From assembly GCA_934247935.1 (NCBI GenBank), contig CAKQKE010000002.1, forward strand, positions 124,001 through 188,000: a stretch of 64,000 nt of DNA, written 5' to 3'. Of the stretch, positions 1-8,024 are shown one piece after another. The notes under the pieces were generated by a model. That model did no database searches. It was given only the letters and a program-made list of their open reading frames with translations, and was not told the origin of the DNA. The position numbers were made by a program, and so were the translations under genes. Numbering within the stretch: position 1 is the first letter of the stretch; each line of letters begins with the position of its first letter. Source of the stretch: an uncultured Clostridia bacterium (GTDB lineage Bacteria; Bacillota; Clostridia; Christensenellales; Borkfalkiaceae).

Positions 1-273
1 ATAAAAATTGTTGCCGAGCGTCGTATTAACCCCGTAAGAAAGATGCACGGGCGGCTCTATAAACACGTTTTTGCCCACGCTTTTAAATATCTTTTCTACT
101 AAATTATTTCTACTTTCCATATCCGAAGGCATCGTATTATTGTACTTGAATTGCAAATCTTTGGCGGTCATTCGTTGTTTTTCCAACTGTTCGCCTTCTT
201 GCTTGTATTCGTCTTTAAAAAAACCGAATTCCTGATAACACAAGCCTTTATCCATTCTTTCTTTAATTTTCAT
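1..273 (-). CDS. Sugar O-acetyltransferase, maltose/galactoside type (3' end outside window)
   Basis: 91 codons are open from an ATG at 273 to the window edge, so only the N-terminus is present. It shows the Mac-type N-terminal region of maltose/galactoside acetyltransferases: a short helix with R-x-x-AK-x-L (residues about 35-40), then IEPP, SYGVNT and LGNNFY, where the left-handed beta-helix begins. Family members acetylate sugars with acetyl-CoA as a hexapeptide-repeat trimer; the catalytic His lies beyond the edge, so activity cannot be judged. The start is one base after the stop of the upstream dehydrogenase gene, and its GAGGAGG ribosome site overlaps that gene's end, so the two are probably translationally coupled. 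Substrate unknown. Confidence 0.85.
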   Translation of the reverse strand, partial: MKIKERMDKGLCYQEFGFFKDEYKQEGEQLEKQRMTAKDLQFKYNNTMPSDMESRNNLVEKIFKSVGKNVFIEPPVHLSYGVNTTLGNNFY

Positions 274-274
274 T

Positions 275-964
275 TCAAACCTCCTCGATAATACCCGTTT
301 TCCCGCTCAATGCGAGCGAATATACCTTTTCGGCGACCTCTTCGGGCGTAATCATGCGCCCTCTTTCGGTAGAACGGACAAACTCTTCTATTTCATCTTT
401 TGTCAAATGCGAATTCATTGCGGTGTCGACCATTCCCGGAGCAACCGCATTTACCGTAATAGACGCACTTTCGAGTTCTTGAGAAAGAGCGAGCGTAAAA
501 GCGTTTATCGCCCCTTTAGAAGCAGAATACACCGCCTCGCACGAGCCGCCGTATATCCCCCAGATGCTTGACACGTTAATTATCGAACCTTTACCCGACT
601 GAAGCATATCGTGTACAGCATATTTACAACAGTTAAACGTGCCTTTCACGTTTATTGTAAATACCTTATCAAACTCTTCTTCGGTCACGTCGAAAAACAA
701 TCCTTGCTTTAAAGCGACGCCCGCATTGTTTATTAAAATGTCAATTTTACCGCATACGTTGTGCGCAAAATCAAACATTTCACGTACTTCTGCTTGATTT
801 TTCACATCCGCTTTTACGGCAAAACCGTTTATCTCTTTTGCTAATGTCCGGGCTTTTTCTTCACTTTGACAATACCCGATAATCACCTTGTGTCCTTCTT
901 TGAAAAACTTGCGGCAAATCGCCTCACCTATACCGCCCGAGCCTCCCGTAACCAATACGTTCAT
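275..964 (-). CDS. ymfI: SDR-family reductase, probable EF-P 5-aminopentanone reductase (YmfI type)
   Basis: 229-residue classical short-chain dehydrogenase: TGGSGGIG nucleotide loop at 6-13, NNAG at 79-82, catalytic Ser133, Tyr146 and Lys150 (YSASK). It stops at GIIEEV, shorter than FabG proteins, as expected for the YmfI branch. In Bacillus subtilis, YmfI reduces the 5-aminopentanone group on Lys32 of elongation factor P. The neighbour upstream is efp with Lys32 intact, and no fatty-acid synthesis genes are near, so context favours this role over FabG. A GAGG ribosome site precedes the ATG. The assignment to EF-P modification is inference from family resemblance and neighbourhood; a generic 3-oxoacyl-ACP reductase remains possible. 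Confidence 0.75.
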   Translation of the reverse strand: MNVLVTGGSGGIGEAICRKFFKEGHKVIIGYCQSEEKARTLAKEINGFAVKADVKNQAEVREMFDFAHNVCGKIDILINNAGVALKQGLFFDVTEEEFDKVFTINVKGTFNCCKYAVHDMLQSGKGSIINVSSIWGIYGGSCEAVYSASKGAINAFTLALSQELESASITVNAVAPGMVDTAMNSHLTKDEIEEFVRSTERGRMITPEEVAEKVYSLALSGKTGIIEEV

Positions 965-1029
965 ACTACCTCACGATGAAATGAAAATTTTTTAAATATG
1001 ACTCCCGAAAATATGAGCGGCAAAATGAT

Positions 1030-1059
1030 TTTATATTGCGTAATTCGTATAATACGCAA
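1030..1059 (-). promoter_or_regulatory. Possible promoter with overlapping palindrome upstream of the SDR gene
   Basis: On the minus strand TTGCGT (1059-1054) is followed after 18 bases by TATAAA (1035-1030). The spacer and -35 contain the inverted repeat TTGCGTA/TACGCAA (1036-1042 and 1053-1059), which could be an operator. It lies after the efp terminator and would give the SDR gene its own transcript. Confidence 0.35.
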
Positions 1060-1162
1060 CAGCATTACGCGCGACCGTGCAAATTACCACAAGCCTCAAC
1101 TAAAAGACAGCAGACAATCTGCAACACGCAACCGCCGCCATAAATCACTCTTTTCAGGATAT

Positions 1163-1193
1163 AAAAACGCCCGAGGACACAAAGTCTTCGGGC
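1163..1193 (-). terminator. Rho-independent terminator of efp
   Basis: Minus-strand hairpin with arms GCCCGAAGAC and GTCCTCGGGC (one G-U pair) and a five-base loop, followed by GTTTTTAT. It begins 26 bases after the efp stop codon. Confidence 0.85.
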
Positions 1194-1218
1194 ATAATTA
1201 ATTTATCAAACGACTAAA

Positions 1219-1779
1219 TTATTTCTTAATACGCTCCATATATTCGCCCGTTCTGGTGTCAACCCTGATGGTTTCGCCTTCGTTGACAAACATAGGTACC
1301 TGAATTTCAACGCCCGTCTCGAGTTTTGCTCTCTTGGTTGCGTTTGTAGCAGTGTTGCCTTGAACGCCTGGTTCTGCCTCGGTAACGAGAAGTTCGACGA
1401 AGTTTTCGCAATCGACAGAGAATGCGTTTCCTTTGTAGAATTTAACCGTAACGGGGTCGTTTTCTTTAATCCATTGAAGGGCATCTTCTACCTGGTCGTG
1501 GTTGAGCGGAATCATGTTGAATTCGTCGTCCATGAAATAGTACAAATCGCCGTCGTTGTACGAATAAGTCATCTTCTTCGTTTCGATAACAGCGTTTTCA
1601 AACTTTTCGGTGGGGTTGAACGTAACTTGCAAAACTTTTCCGTCGACTACGTTTTTAAGAGTCGTCCTTACAAATGCAGCGCCTTTACCGGGTTTTACGT
1701 GCAAAAATTCTACAACCGTAAAAATCTTTCCGTCGTACTCGATAGTGACGCCTTTTCTCAAATCGCCTGCTAATACCAT
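1219..1779 (-). CDS. efp: Translation elongation factor P
   Basis: 186 residues, full length, with the KOW-like N-domain and two OB domains. EF-P binds ribosomes stalled on polyproline and promotes peptide-bond formation. The tip loop reads KPGKGAAF with Lys32, the residue that Bacillus-type bacteria modify with 5-aminopentanol; the probable reductase for that step is the next gene. The C-terminus has the EF-P signature around VDTRTGEY. The ATG follows CAGGAGA with good spacing. The M24 peptidase lies 141 bases upstream, the usual Firmicute pepP-efp order, and a strong terminator follows. Confidence 0.98.
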   Translation of the reverse strand: MVLAGDLRKGVTIEYDGKIFTVVEFLHVKPGKGAAFVRTTLKNVVDGKVLQVTFNPTEKFENAVIETKKMTYSYNDGDLYYFMDDEFNMIPLNHDQVEDALQWIKENDPVTVKFYKGNAFSVDCENFVELLVTEAEPGVQGNTATNATKRAKLETGVEIQVPMFVNEGETIRVDTRTGEYMERIKK

Positions 1780-1920
1780 AAAATAAATCTCCTGTAAAAA
1801 ATACGTTTATTATAGTTCAATTTTTCCCAAATTGATAAATCCTTAATATGTCGTGCTCATCTTTGCATGATCTGTTCATCTTTAAAGCAACTACACACAA
1901 TGTCCGTTAGCACACACGCT

Positions 1921-2958
1921 TTATTTAAGCGGTAACAAAATCAAATCTTTAGTCGTCTTCATTAACGAAACGGCTTTGCCGTCTTTCATATAACAACTGT
2001 CTTCTATTCTTATGCCGAATTTGTCGTTGAAATATACGCCCGGCTCGTCCGAAAACACCATGTTGTTTTTAAGCACGTCTTCAGAGCGGGGAGAAAGTCT
2101 CGGCAATTCGTGAATGTTTACACCGATACCGTGACCCAAAGAGTGAGTAAAATACCCGTCATAGCCATTTTCACGCAATACGTCGCGCGCAATCGCGTCA
2201 GCCTGTTTACCCGTCATTCCCTCTTTTATTTCGTCTAACGCCTTCAGGTTCGCCTTTAAAACGACGTTGTACGCGTCGAGAAATTCCTTTGAAGGTTGTC
2301 CGTAAAACATCGTCCTCGTCATATCCGAGCAGTAGCCCTTGTATACGCAACCGAAGTCGATAAGCACGCACTCGTCGTCGTTTAACTTATCGTCGCCCGT
2401 TTCGTGATGGGGTACAGCCGCGTTTTTGCCGAATGCAACTATTGTATCGAAAGAAGTTCCGCTTGCGCCGTACTTTTTAAAATTGTATTCGAGCGCATTT
2501 GCCACCTCTCTTTCGGTTACGCCCTTTTTAATGAGCGGCAAAATATCGTTAAAACTTTTTTCTGCGATATCGCACGCAATCGCAATGTTGTCGAGTTCGT
2601 CCTGACGTTTTACAAGCATGCACTCTTTAATTTCAGCCGCAACGTCAACCGCCTTTACGCCGAGAGCCTCGACCTTCTGACAATCACTGACCGTGGTTAC
2701 GTCAAAGTCAATACCTACGGTATTCGTTTTTAAAGCGTCAATTCTCTCTTTAAGGTAAGTGTAATCCGCACCCAAAACGACTTTAATCCCTTTCGGCTCT
2801 AAAAGTTGCTGTGCGGCGTGAAAATATCTGTTGTCAATCACAAGCGTGGTACTGTTTTTCTCCAAAACGACGTATCCGTCGGTGCTGTGATAACCTAAAA
2901 AATATAATCTTTGTTTCTCGTCTGTAACAAGTACGAGGTTCGTTTTATCGAATTTCAT
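1921..2958 (-). CDS. M24 family aminopeptidase (Xaa-Pro peptidase type)
   Basis: 345 residues: a creatinase N-domain (about 1-110) and a C-terminal pita-bread metallopeptidase domain. All five metal ligands are visible: Asp201 (DFGCVYKG), Asp212 (SDMTRT), His276 (HSLGHGIG), Glu305 (DEPGVYF) and Glu319 (RIEDS). The family releases residues next to proline in the cytosol with two Mn or Co ions. It is placed upstream of efp, as often in Firmicutes. A consensus promoter sits just upstream and AAAGG precedes the ATG. PepP and PepQ (prolidase) cannot be separated by eye, so no symbol is given. Confidence 0.93.
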   Translation of the reverse strand: MKFDKTNLVLVTDEKQRLYFLGYHSTDGYVVLEKNSTTLVIDNRYFHAAQQLLEPKGIKVVLGADYTYLKERIDALKTNTVGIDFDVTTVSDCQKVEALGVKAVDVAAEIKECMLVKRQDELDNIAIACDIAEKSFNDILPLIKKGVTEREVANALEYNFKKYGASGTSFDTIVAFGKNAAVPHHETGDDKLNDDECVLIDFGCVYKGYCSDMTRTMFYGQPSKEFLDAYNVVLKANLKALDEIKEGMTGKQADAIARDVLRENGYDGYFTHSLGHGIGVNIHELPRLSPRSEDVLKNNMVFSDEPGVYFNDKFGIRIEDSCYMKDGKAVSLMKTTKDLILLPLK

Positions 2959-2975
2959 ATCAAATACCTTTTATT

Positions 2976-3004
2976 ATTTTAACACATTACTAATTTCAAG
3001 TCAA
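2976..3004 (-). promoter_or_regulatory. Sigma-A promoter of the M24 peptidase-efp unit
   Basis: Minus strand TTGACT (3004-2999), 17-base spacer, TAAAAT (2981-2976) with a TG extension one base before the -10. The start of transcription would be about ten bases before the ribosome site. Confidence 0.8.
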
Positions 3005-3181
3005 TAATTTAATATTATTTATAAACAATAATTGCTCAAATTTATTTTTAATTTGCCCTTTATTCGCCGAAACCGCTTATTAAAACGCCGAAAACTCGCC
3101 GTCTACTCGCCGAATCGATGCAATTTGTTTGCCACGCGGCATATTTATCGCAAAACCACATCGGCATTTTATAATATTTTA

Positions 3182-4732
3182 TCAATATTCTTCCTTTGCG
3201 TCGAAAATCGAATCGCAAATTCCGTCGGCAAATTCTTTTTCGTGGCTCACGAGAATCAACGCGCCCTCATACTTAATAAGCGCGTCTTTTAAGGCTTGTT
3301 TTGCCCTAACGTCGAGGTGGTTTGTCGGCTCGTCCAGAATAAGCACGTTTGAGGGAGTGTTGCAAAGAACTGCAAGTTTTGTACGCACTTGCTCGCCGCC
3401 GCTCATTTTTACTAATTGTCTCGAAGCGAGTTCGCCTTTAATTCCCACTTTTGCAAGTTCGCTGCGCTGTTCTTTTTGAGAAGCGCGAGGAAAAAAGTTT
3501 GCGTAATAAGTAAGCGGAGTAAGCGAAGTGTCGTCAAACCTAAGTTCTTGCTCTAAATACCCTATTTTTGCCGACAAATGGAAGTTAAAAGTGCCTCCAA
3601 GCGACGGAATTTTATATAAAAGCGTCTTTATAAGCGTACTTTTACCCACGCCGTTTGTTCCTCTGATCCACAATTTCGTCTGACTGCTCATATGCAAATC
3701 TATGGGCGGCAAAAGTTGTTTGTCGTAGCCGATTTTAAGTCCTTTTACGATTAAAAAATCTTTTGAATTCAGCGAAATATACGGAAAAGAAAACACTGCG
3801 TCGGCAATTTCCACGGGTTTTTGCATGACCTCGATTTTTTCAAGCATTTTCTTCCTTGAATTAGCCATACCCGCAGTGGCCGCGCGCGCCTTGTTTTTGT
3901 CGATATAATCTTGCATTCTCTTTATTTCGGCTTGCTGGCGATTATAGTTTTCTTCATATTGTTTGGAGTTCATTTCCCACTGCTTTAAAAATTGGTCGTA
4001 ATTGCCCGTGTACTTTTTTATGTTGCCGTTTTCGATATTTACCACGTACTTGCAAATGTCGTTTAAAAATTTGGTGTCGTGCGATATTACCAAAAACGTC
4101 TTGGGATAAGAATTGAGAAATTTCGTCAGCCAATCGACGTGCTCGATATCCAAAAAATTGGTAGGTTCGTCAAGCAAAATTATGTCTCTTTCCTCAAGCA
4201 GTAATTGAGAAAGCATAACTTTCGCCCTTTCGCCACCCGAAAGCGTGCCTATCACCCTGTCGTAACCTATGTTGTTTACGCCGAGACCGTTTGCGACTTT
4301 TTTTATTTTGCTTTCAAGGTCGTAATACCCCGCATTGTCGAGTTGCTCTTGCATTCTCGCGGCTTTGTTTAAAAGCCTGTCCATTTCGTCCGGATCATCA
4401 ATACTTCCCAACTTTTCGTAAATCGAATTCATCGAGTCGTTTATCTGGTCGAGATAAGTAAACGAAGAATACAAATACTCCATTACCGTTTTATTTAAAT
4501 CTATTGTGGCGTGCTGGTCTAAATAACCTTTTCTTATACCGTTTAACCATTTCACTTCGCCGGCGTCCTGACTTAAATTTCCCGAGATGATATTGATAAA
4601 CGTAGACTTGCCCGCTCCGTTTAAACCTACTATGCCGATATGTTCGCCGTTGTTGACGGTAAGGTCGGCGTTGTTGAATATATATTTGTCGTCGTAACGC
4701 TGAGTAAGTCCTTTTATTTCAAGAATGCTCAT
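3182..4732 (-). CDS. ABC-F family ATPase (ribosome-associated)
   Basis: 516 residues with two ABC domains and no membrane segments. Domain 1 has Walker A GLNGAGKS (about 37-44), signature LSGGE and Walker B ILLDEPTN; domain 2 has GTNGVGKS, MSGGE and LILDEPTN. The charged helical linker between them holds the YxxQ-rich stretch expected of ABC-F factors. Such proteins bind the ribosomal E site and act as translation factors or antibiotic-resistance proteins. Length and two intact ATPases resemble the YkpA/YbiT group more than the Vga/Lsa resistance group, but this is judged by eye only. AAAGGA precedes the ATG. Confidence 0.9.
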   Translation of the reverse strand: MSILEIKGLTQRYDDKYIFNNADLTVNNGEHIGIVGLNGAGKSTFINIISGNLSQDAGEVKWLNGIRKGYLDQHATIDLNKTVMEYLYSSFTYLDQINDSMNSIYEKLGSIDDPDEMDRLLNKAARMQEQLDNAGYYDLESKIKKVANGLGVNNIGYDRVIGTLSGGERAKVMLSQLLLEERDIILLDEPTNFLDIEHVDWLTKFLNSYPKTFLVISHDTKFLNDICKYVVNIENGNIKKYTGNYDQFLKQWEMNSKQYEENYNRQQAEIKRMQDYIDKNKARAATAGMANSRKKMLEKIEVMQKPVEIADAVFSFPYISLNSKDFLIVKGLKIGYDKQLLPPIDLHMSSQTKLWIRGTNGVGKSTLIKTLLYKIPSLGGTFNFHLSAKIGYLEQELRFDDTSLTPLTYYANFFPRASQKEQRSELAKVGIKGELASRQLVKMSGGEQVRTKLAVLCNTPSNVLILDEPTNHLDVRAKQALKDALIKYEGALILVSHEKEFADGICDSIFDAKEEY

Positions 4733-4759
4733 AATTTATCCTTTAAACTTTTTTATCGT

Positions 4760-4787
4760 ATCCGATGAATTTTTGCTTTAATCGGAT
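4760..4787 (-). promoter_or_regulatory. Inverted repeat in the ABC-F leader
   Basis: ATCCGAT and ATCGGAT face each other across 14 bases, about 30 bases before the ABC-F start codon. ABC-F genes often have attenuating leaders, but there is no U-run after the stem, so the role is unclear. Confidence 0.25.
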
Positions 4788-4920
4788 TTTCACTTTCGCA
4801 AATTGCAATAAAAATTAAAAATCTTTACCAATCAAATTACAATACGCAAAAATAGAACCCCATATAAACAAGTTGTTTTCTTCTTAAAGATACAATATTT
4901 TAAATTTTTAGTCAAGTATC

Positions 4921-4949
4921 TTGTAATTAATAATAAAATGTGCTAAAAT
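4921..4949 (+). promoter_or_regulatory. Promoter of the small membrane protein gene
   Basis: TTGTAA, 17 bases, then TAAAAT with an extended TGC before it. The ribosome site GAGGTG follows about 20 bases later. Confidence 0.7.
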
Positions 4950-4978
4950 ATATTTATAAGATAAAAACGAGGTGCATA

Positions 4979-5431
4979 ATGAAAAAATTTAAATATCGCT
5001 TGACTTTAACGATAAAAATACTTTTGATATTGGGACTATTGGTTGCAGGCGGCTGCTTTGTTCTGCAAATTATCCGCTTTGCAAAAGGCAACGTAATAAG
5101 CACGTATAATTATATTTCGGCAATTTTGTGTCTTGTTTTAAGCATTGCGTTTATAGTCGTCGCCATATCGGTGCTTTTAAGTTCGGGCTTTACGTTTACC
5201 GACAAGGCACTTAAAATAAATTGGGGAATTATTAAAAGCGAATTTCCTTATTCGTCGATCGTACGCGCCGTAAATTTCACTAAATCGGGTCAGTTTGTAA
5301 TGTACTTAAAAGACGAATCGTATTTCGTCGTGTACATAGACGAAAAAGACTACGTCGCTTTTGCCGAGGCACTTGCCGAGAAAAACGAACGGATCACCTA
5401 CGAAATCAACACCGAAGAAAAACGCCCGTAA
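4979..5431 (+). CDS. Small membrane protein with a cytosolic PH-like domain
   Basis: 150 residues from the ATG at 4979, chosen because GAGGTG lies just before it. Two membrane segments (about 10-30 and 42-70) are followed by a soluble part of about 80 residues with alternating strands (FTFTDKALKIN, YSSIVRAV, YFVVYIDEK) and a final helix. That pattern is like the bacterial PH-domain membrane proteins, which have no assigned reaction. The gene is a single unit: its own promoter upstream and a strong terminator 28 bases after the stop. Function unknown. Confidence 0.8.
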   Translation: MKKFKYRLTLTIKILLILGLLVAGGCFVLQIIRFAKGNVISTYNYISAILCLVLSIAFIVVAISVLLSSGFTFTDKALKINWGIIKSEFPYSSIVRAVNFTKSGQFVMYLKDESYFVVYIDEKDYVAFAEALAEKNERITYEINTEEKRP

Positions 5432-5458
5432 GCAAAATTCAATATAAAAATTTACACT

Positions 5459-5487
5459 CTCCGCAACGGCAGTTGCGGAGTTTTTTT
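5459..5487 (+). terminator. Rho-independent terminator
   Basis: Perfect nine-pair stem CTCCGCAAC/GTTGCGGAG with loop GGCA and seven T's. Confidence 0.95.
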
Positions 5488-5492
5488 GTCTT

Positions 5493-5518
5493 TTTTACTC
5501 AAAACGTATTGCATAAAC
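5493..5518. repeat. Dispersed ATACGTAT-type palindrome, copy 1 (degenerate)
   Basis: TTTTACTCAAAACG followed by TATTGCATAAAC. Member of a family of palindromes whose best left arm is GTTTTTACGCAATACG and whose right arm is its complement. Confidence 0.6.
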
Positions 5519-5558
5519 GCGTCAATACCACCCGTTTTCTCTTTAAACACAAACTCCA

Positions 5559-5586
5559 TATATACGCATGCGCATATGCGTATATA
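5559..5586. repeat. Isolated 11-bp inverted repeat
   Basis: TATATACGCAT and ATGCGTATATA flank the six bases GCGCAT, giving a hairpin without a U-run in a gene-free stretch about 340 bases before the pot regulator. Confidence 0.6.
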
Positions 5587-5783
5587 TCATTTTTAAATTT
5601 CAATTTCAAATACAAAAAACACTCGAAAATACTCCTTATATTTTACAGAAAAAACCCCCGAAAACGCCAGATTAAATCAACCAGATTTACAAAAAATTTG
5701 CCAAATATTTACACCCGGAAAAGCCGAAAATTTCCGCCAAAAAATTCTTGTAAAAATTTTGTGAAAAAAGTGTATAAAAACAT

Positions 5784-5812
5784 TTGACAAATTTATCCGA
5801 TATATGTATAAT
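5784..5812 (+). promoter_or_regulatory. Consensus sigma-A promoter of the pot operon
   Basis: TTGACA (5784-5789), 17 bases, TATAAT (5807-5812). It matches consensus exactly and precedes a leader of about 110 bases. Confidence 0.93.
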
Positions 5813-5844
5813 CGCATTGTTTACTTTTATTAAACAAAAAGTTT

Positions 5845-5902
5845 AGGGAAACAAATCTTGTTTTTAAACTGCTTTACAGTGGCTTTTAAATGTTGTTTCC
5901 CT
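5845..5902 (+). promoter_or_regulatory. Inverted repeat in the pot operon leader
   Basis: AGGGAAACAA (5845-5854) pairs perfectly with TTGTTTCCCT (5893-5902); a small inner hairpin ACTG/CAGT lies between. The structure is wholly inside the leader and ends 14 bases before the ribosome site CGGGAGG. It could be an operator for the XRE regulator encoded next or an RNA switch. Confidence 0.55.
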
Positions 5903-5927
5903 TTAAAATTTGTCTCGGGAGGTACGT

Positions 5928-6464
5928 ATGCAACTGGGAGAAAAAATACGACAACTACGACTTCAGGTCGGATTGACGCAAGGAGAACTTGCCGACAGAT
6001 GCGAACTTACAAAGGGCTATATTTCACAACTTGAAAACGACCTTACAAGTCCGTCAATCTCGACGCTTGTAGATATTCTTTCCGCGCTCGGTTCGACCTT
6101 AAAAGAATTCTTTTCGGATGAAGACGAAAACGAAAAAATAGTTTTCACCGAAAACGATTACATTGAAAAAATCAGCGACAATATCACTCAAAATTGGCTT
6201 GTCCCTAACGCCCAGAAAAACGAAATGGAGCCTATTCATATCGTTTTACACCCCCATTCTCAAACTCAGGAGGATTACCCCCACGAAGGCGAAGAATTCG
6301 GATATGTATTGAGCGGCGAAATCAACGTACACTTAAACAAAAAAGTTTATCGTTGCAAAAAAGGCGAAAGTTTTTATTTTGTGTCGGACAAAGTACATTA
6401 TATCGAAAACGTAAAGGATAAAGACGCCGTCGTTATTTGGGTATCTTCCCCGCCGTCGTTTTGA
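5928..6464 (+). CDS. XRE-family regulator with cupin domain, probable pot operon repressor
   Basis: 178 residues starting MQLGEKIRQL; the ATG at 5928 is preferred over an upstream TTG because CGGGAGG lies six bases before it. Residues about 5-60 form a Cro/C1-type helix-turn-helix (LTQGELADRCELTKGYISQLEN); residues about 105-175 form a cupin barrel with EEFGYVLSGE. This two-domain build is that of PuuR-like regulators, which often sit before polyamine genes. It is first in the operon, 52 bases before potA, and probably controls its own promoter. The ligand, perhaps a polyamine, is inferred from context. Confidence 0.85.
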   Translation: MQLGEKIRQLRLQVGLTQGELADRCELTKGYISQLENDLTSPSISTLVDILSALGSTLKEFFSDEDENEKIVFTENDYIEKISDNITQNWLVPNAQKNEMEPIHIVLHPHSQTQEDYPHEGEEFGYVLSGEINVHLNKKVYRCKKGESFYFVSDKVHYIENVKDKDAVVIWVSSPPSF

Positions 6465-6516
6465 TTTCCAGACAAAATAATTTTAATTTAGCATTATTTT
6501 ATTCGGGAGTAAACAA

Positions 6517-8022
6517 ATGAAAGAATCTGAAAAAATCATCGAACTGGTTAATATCGACAAGTCGTTTGACGGAATTCAAGTCATCGACAACCTCAATTTA
6601 TACATAAGAAAAGGCGAATTTGTCACGCTTTTAGGTCCTTCCGGCTGCGGAAAGACGACAACGCTCAGAATGATCGCCGGCTTTGAAATGCCCGACAAAG
6701 GCAAAGTGCTTTTAAACGGAAAAGACATCACAACCGTTCCCCCTTACCTTCGTCCCGTAAACACGGTGTTTCAACGCTATGCTCTTTTCCCTCACTTAAA
6801 CGTTTACGACAACGTTGCCTACGGACTTAAACTTAAACGTTTTAAAAGCACTTATCAGGACAAAAACGGAAAGCAACTTGTAAGAACAGAAAAAATGTCC
6901 AAGTCGGAAATCGACGAAAAAGTAAGCAAAGCATTAAAAATGGTCGATCTCGAGGGCTTTGAAAACAGAAGCGTAACCACCCTTTCGGGCGGACAACAAC
7001 AACGTATCGCCATTGCCCGCGCTCTTGTAAACGAGCCGCAAATTCTTCTTTTGGACGAACCGCTCGGCGCGCTCGACCTTAAAATGAGAAAAGAAATGCA
7101 GTACGAACTTAAACAAATGCACCAAAAACTCGGCATTACCTTTATTTACGTAACTCACGACCAGGAAGAAGCACTTACCATGAGCGACACCATCGTCGTA
7201 ATGAACGACGGTATCTTGCAACAAATCGGCACGCCTACCGACATTTACAACGAACCTAAAAACGCATTCGTTGCCGACTTTATCGGCGAAAGCAACATAT
7301 TTACAGGTACTATCGTCGGCGATAAAAAGGTTCGTTTTATCAATAAGATATTCGATATGGTCGACGACTTCCCCGTAAGCGAACTTATTGACGTTGTCAT
7401 TCGTCCCGAAGATATTATTTTGAAGGATGCTGGAGAAGGTCAATTCGACGGCGTTATCGTTTCGAGCATTTTCAAGGGCATACACTACGAAATGACGATG
7501 GTTGTCGGCAAAGCCGAATTCGTAATTCAAAGCACGGTTGAAAGAAAAGTGGGCGAAAGATGCTCCGCCACCATCGCGCCGGACAGTATTCATATAATGA
7601 AAAAAGAACTCACCGTCAACAAATACGAGGGACATATTACGAAAAACAACAAAGTTAGTTTTGCCGGCGGAGAATTCGAGTGCGACGTCACTCAACTTTA
7701 TCCCAAGTCTCACCTTGATGAAGAGGGTTATCTTATCACTGCCGACGGAGAAAAACTCGACCTTACCGACGTAGAAGTGCTTGTCGAAGTCGGACTTAAA
7801 GATATCGAAATTATCGACAACGAAGACGACGGCGACGCATTCGGCTTTATCGCATCGTTCATCTATAAAGGCGATCACTATCAGGTCATCATTCGTACCG
7901 ATGACGAAGAGGACGATTTCGTCGTTGATACCGAGTATTTGTGGAACGAAAACGACCGCGTCAGCGTCAAAATCGCTCCCGAAAATATTCATCTTAAACT
8001 TAAAGCGGAGGTCAAGAAGTAA
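6517..8022 (+). CDS. potA: Spermidine/putrescine ABC transporter ATPase with duplicated C-terminal domain
   Basis: 501 residues. The ATPase has Walker A GPSGCGKT (40-47), Q-loop Gln86, signature LSGGQ (156-160), Walker B ILLLDEP (176-182) and switch His214. It powers polyamine uptake as a dimer under PotBC. PotA is usually about 350-370 residues; here the regulatory part appears twice. Unit 1 (about 258-363) has VVIRPEDI, FKGIHY and IAPDSIHI; unit 2 (about 366-497) has the matching VEVGLKDI, YKGDHY and IAPENIHL. Unit 2 seems to be an internal copy of the TOBE/OB region. potB starts two bases after the stop. Confidence 0.95.
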   Translation: MKESEKIIELVNIDKSFDGIQVIDNLNLYIRKGEFVTLLGPSGCGKTTTLRMIAGFEMPDKGKVLLNGKDITTVPPYLRPVNTVFQRYALFPHLNVYDNVAYGLKLKRFKSTYQDKNGKQLVRTEKMSKSEIDEKVSKALKMVDLEGFENRSVTTLSGGQQQRIAIARALVNEPQILLLDEPLGALDLKMRKEMQYELKQMHQKLGITFIYVTHDQEEALTMSDTIVVMNDGILQQIGTPTDIYNEPKNAFVADFIGESNIFTGTIVGDKKVRFINKIFDMVDDFPVSELIDVVIRPEDIILKDAGEGQFDGVIVSSIFKGIHYEMTMVVGKAEFVIQSTVERKVGERCSATIAPDSIHIMKKELTVNKYEGHITKNNKVSFAGGEFECDVTQLYPKSHLDEEGYLITADGEKLDLTDVEVLVEVGLKDIEIIDNEDDGDAFGFIASFIYKGDHYQVIIRTDDEEDDFVVDTEYLWNENDRVSVKIAPENIHLKLKAEVKK

Positions 8023-8024
8023 AA

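Noticed and set aside
6934..7992. 352-codon open frame opposite potA
   Set aside because: Antisense to a clear ATPase gene; no start signals.
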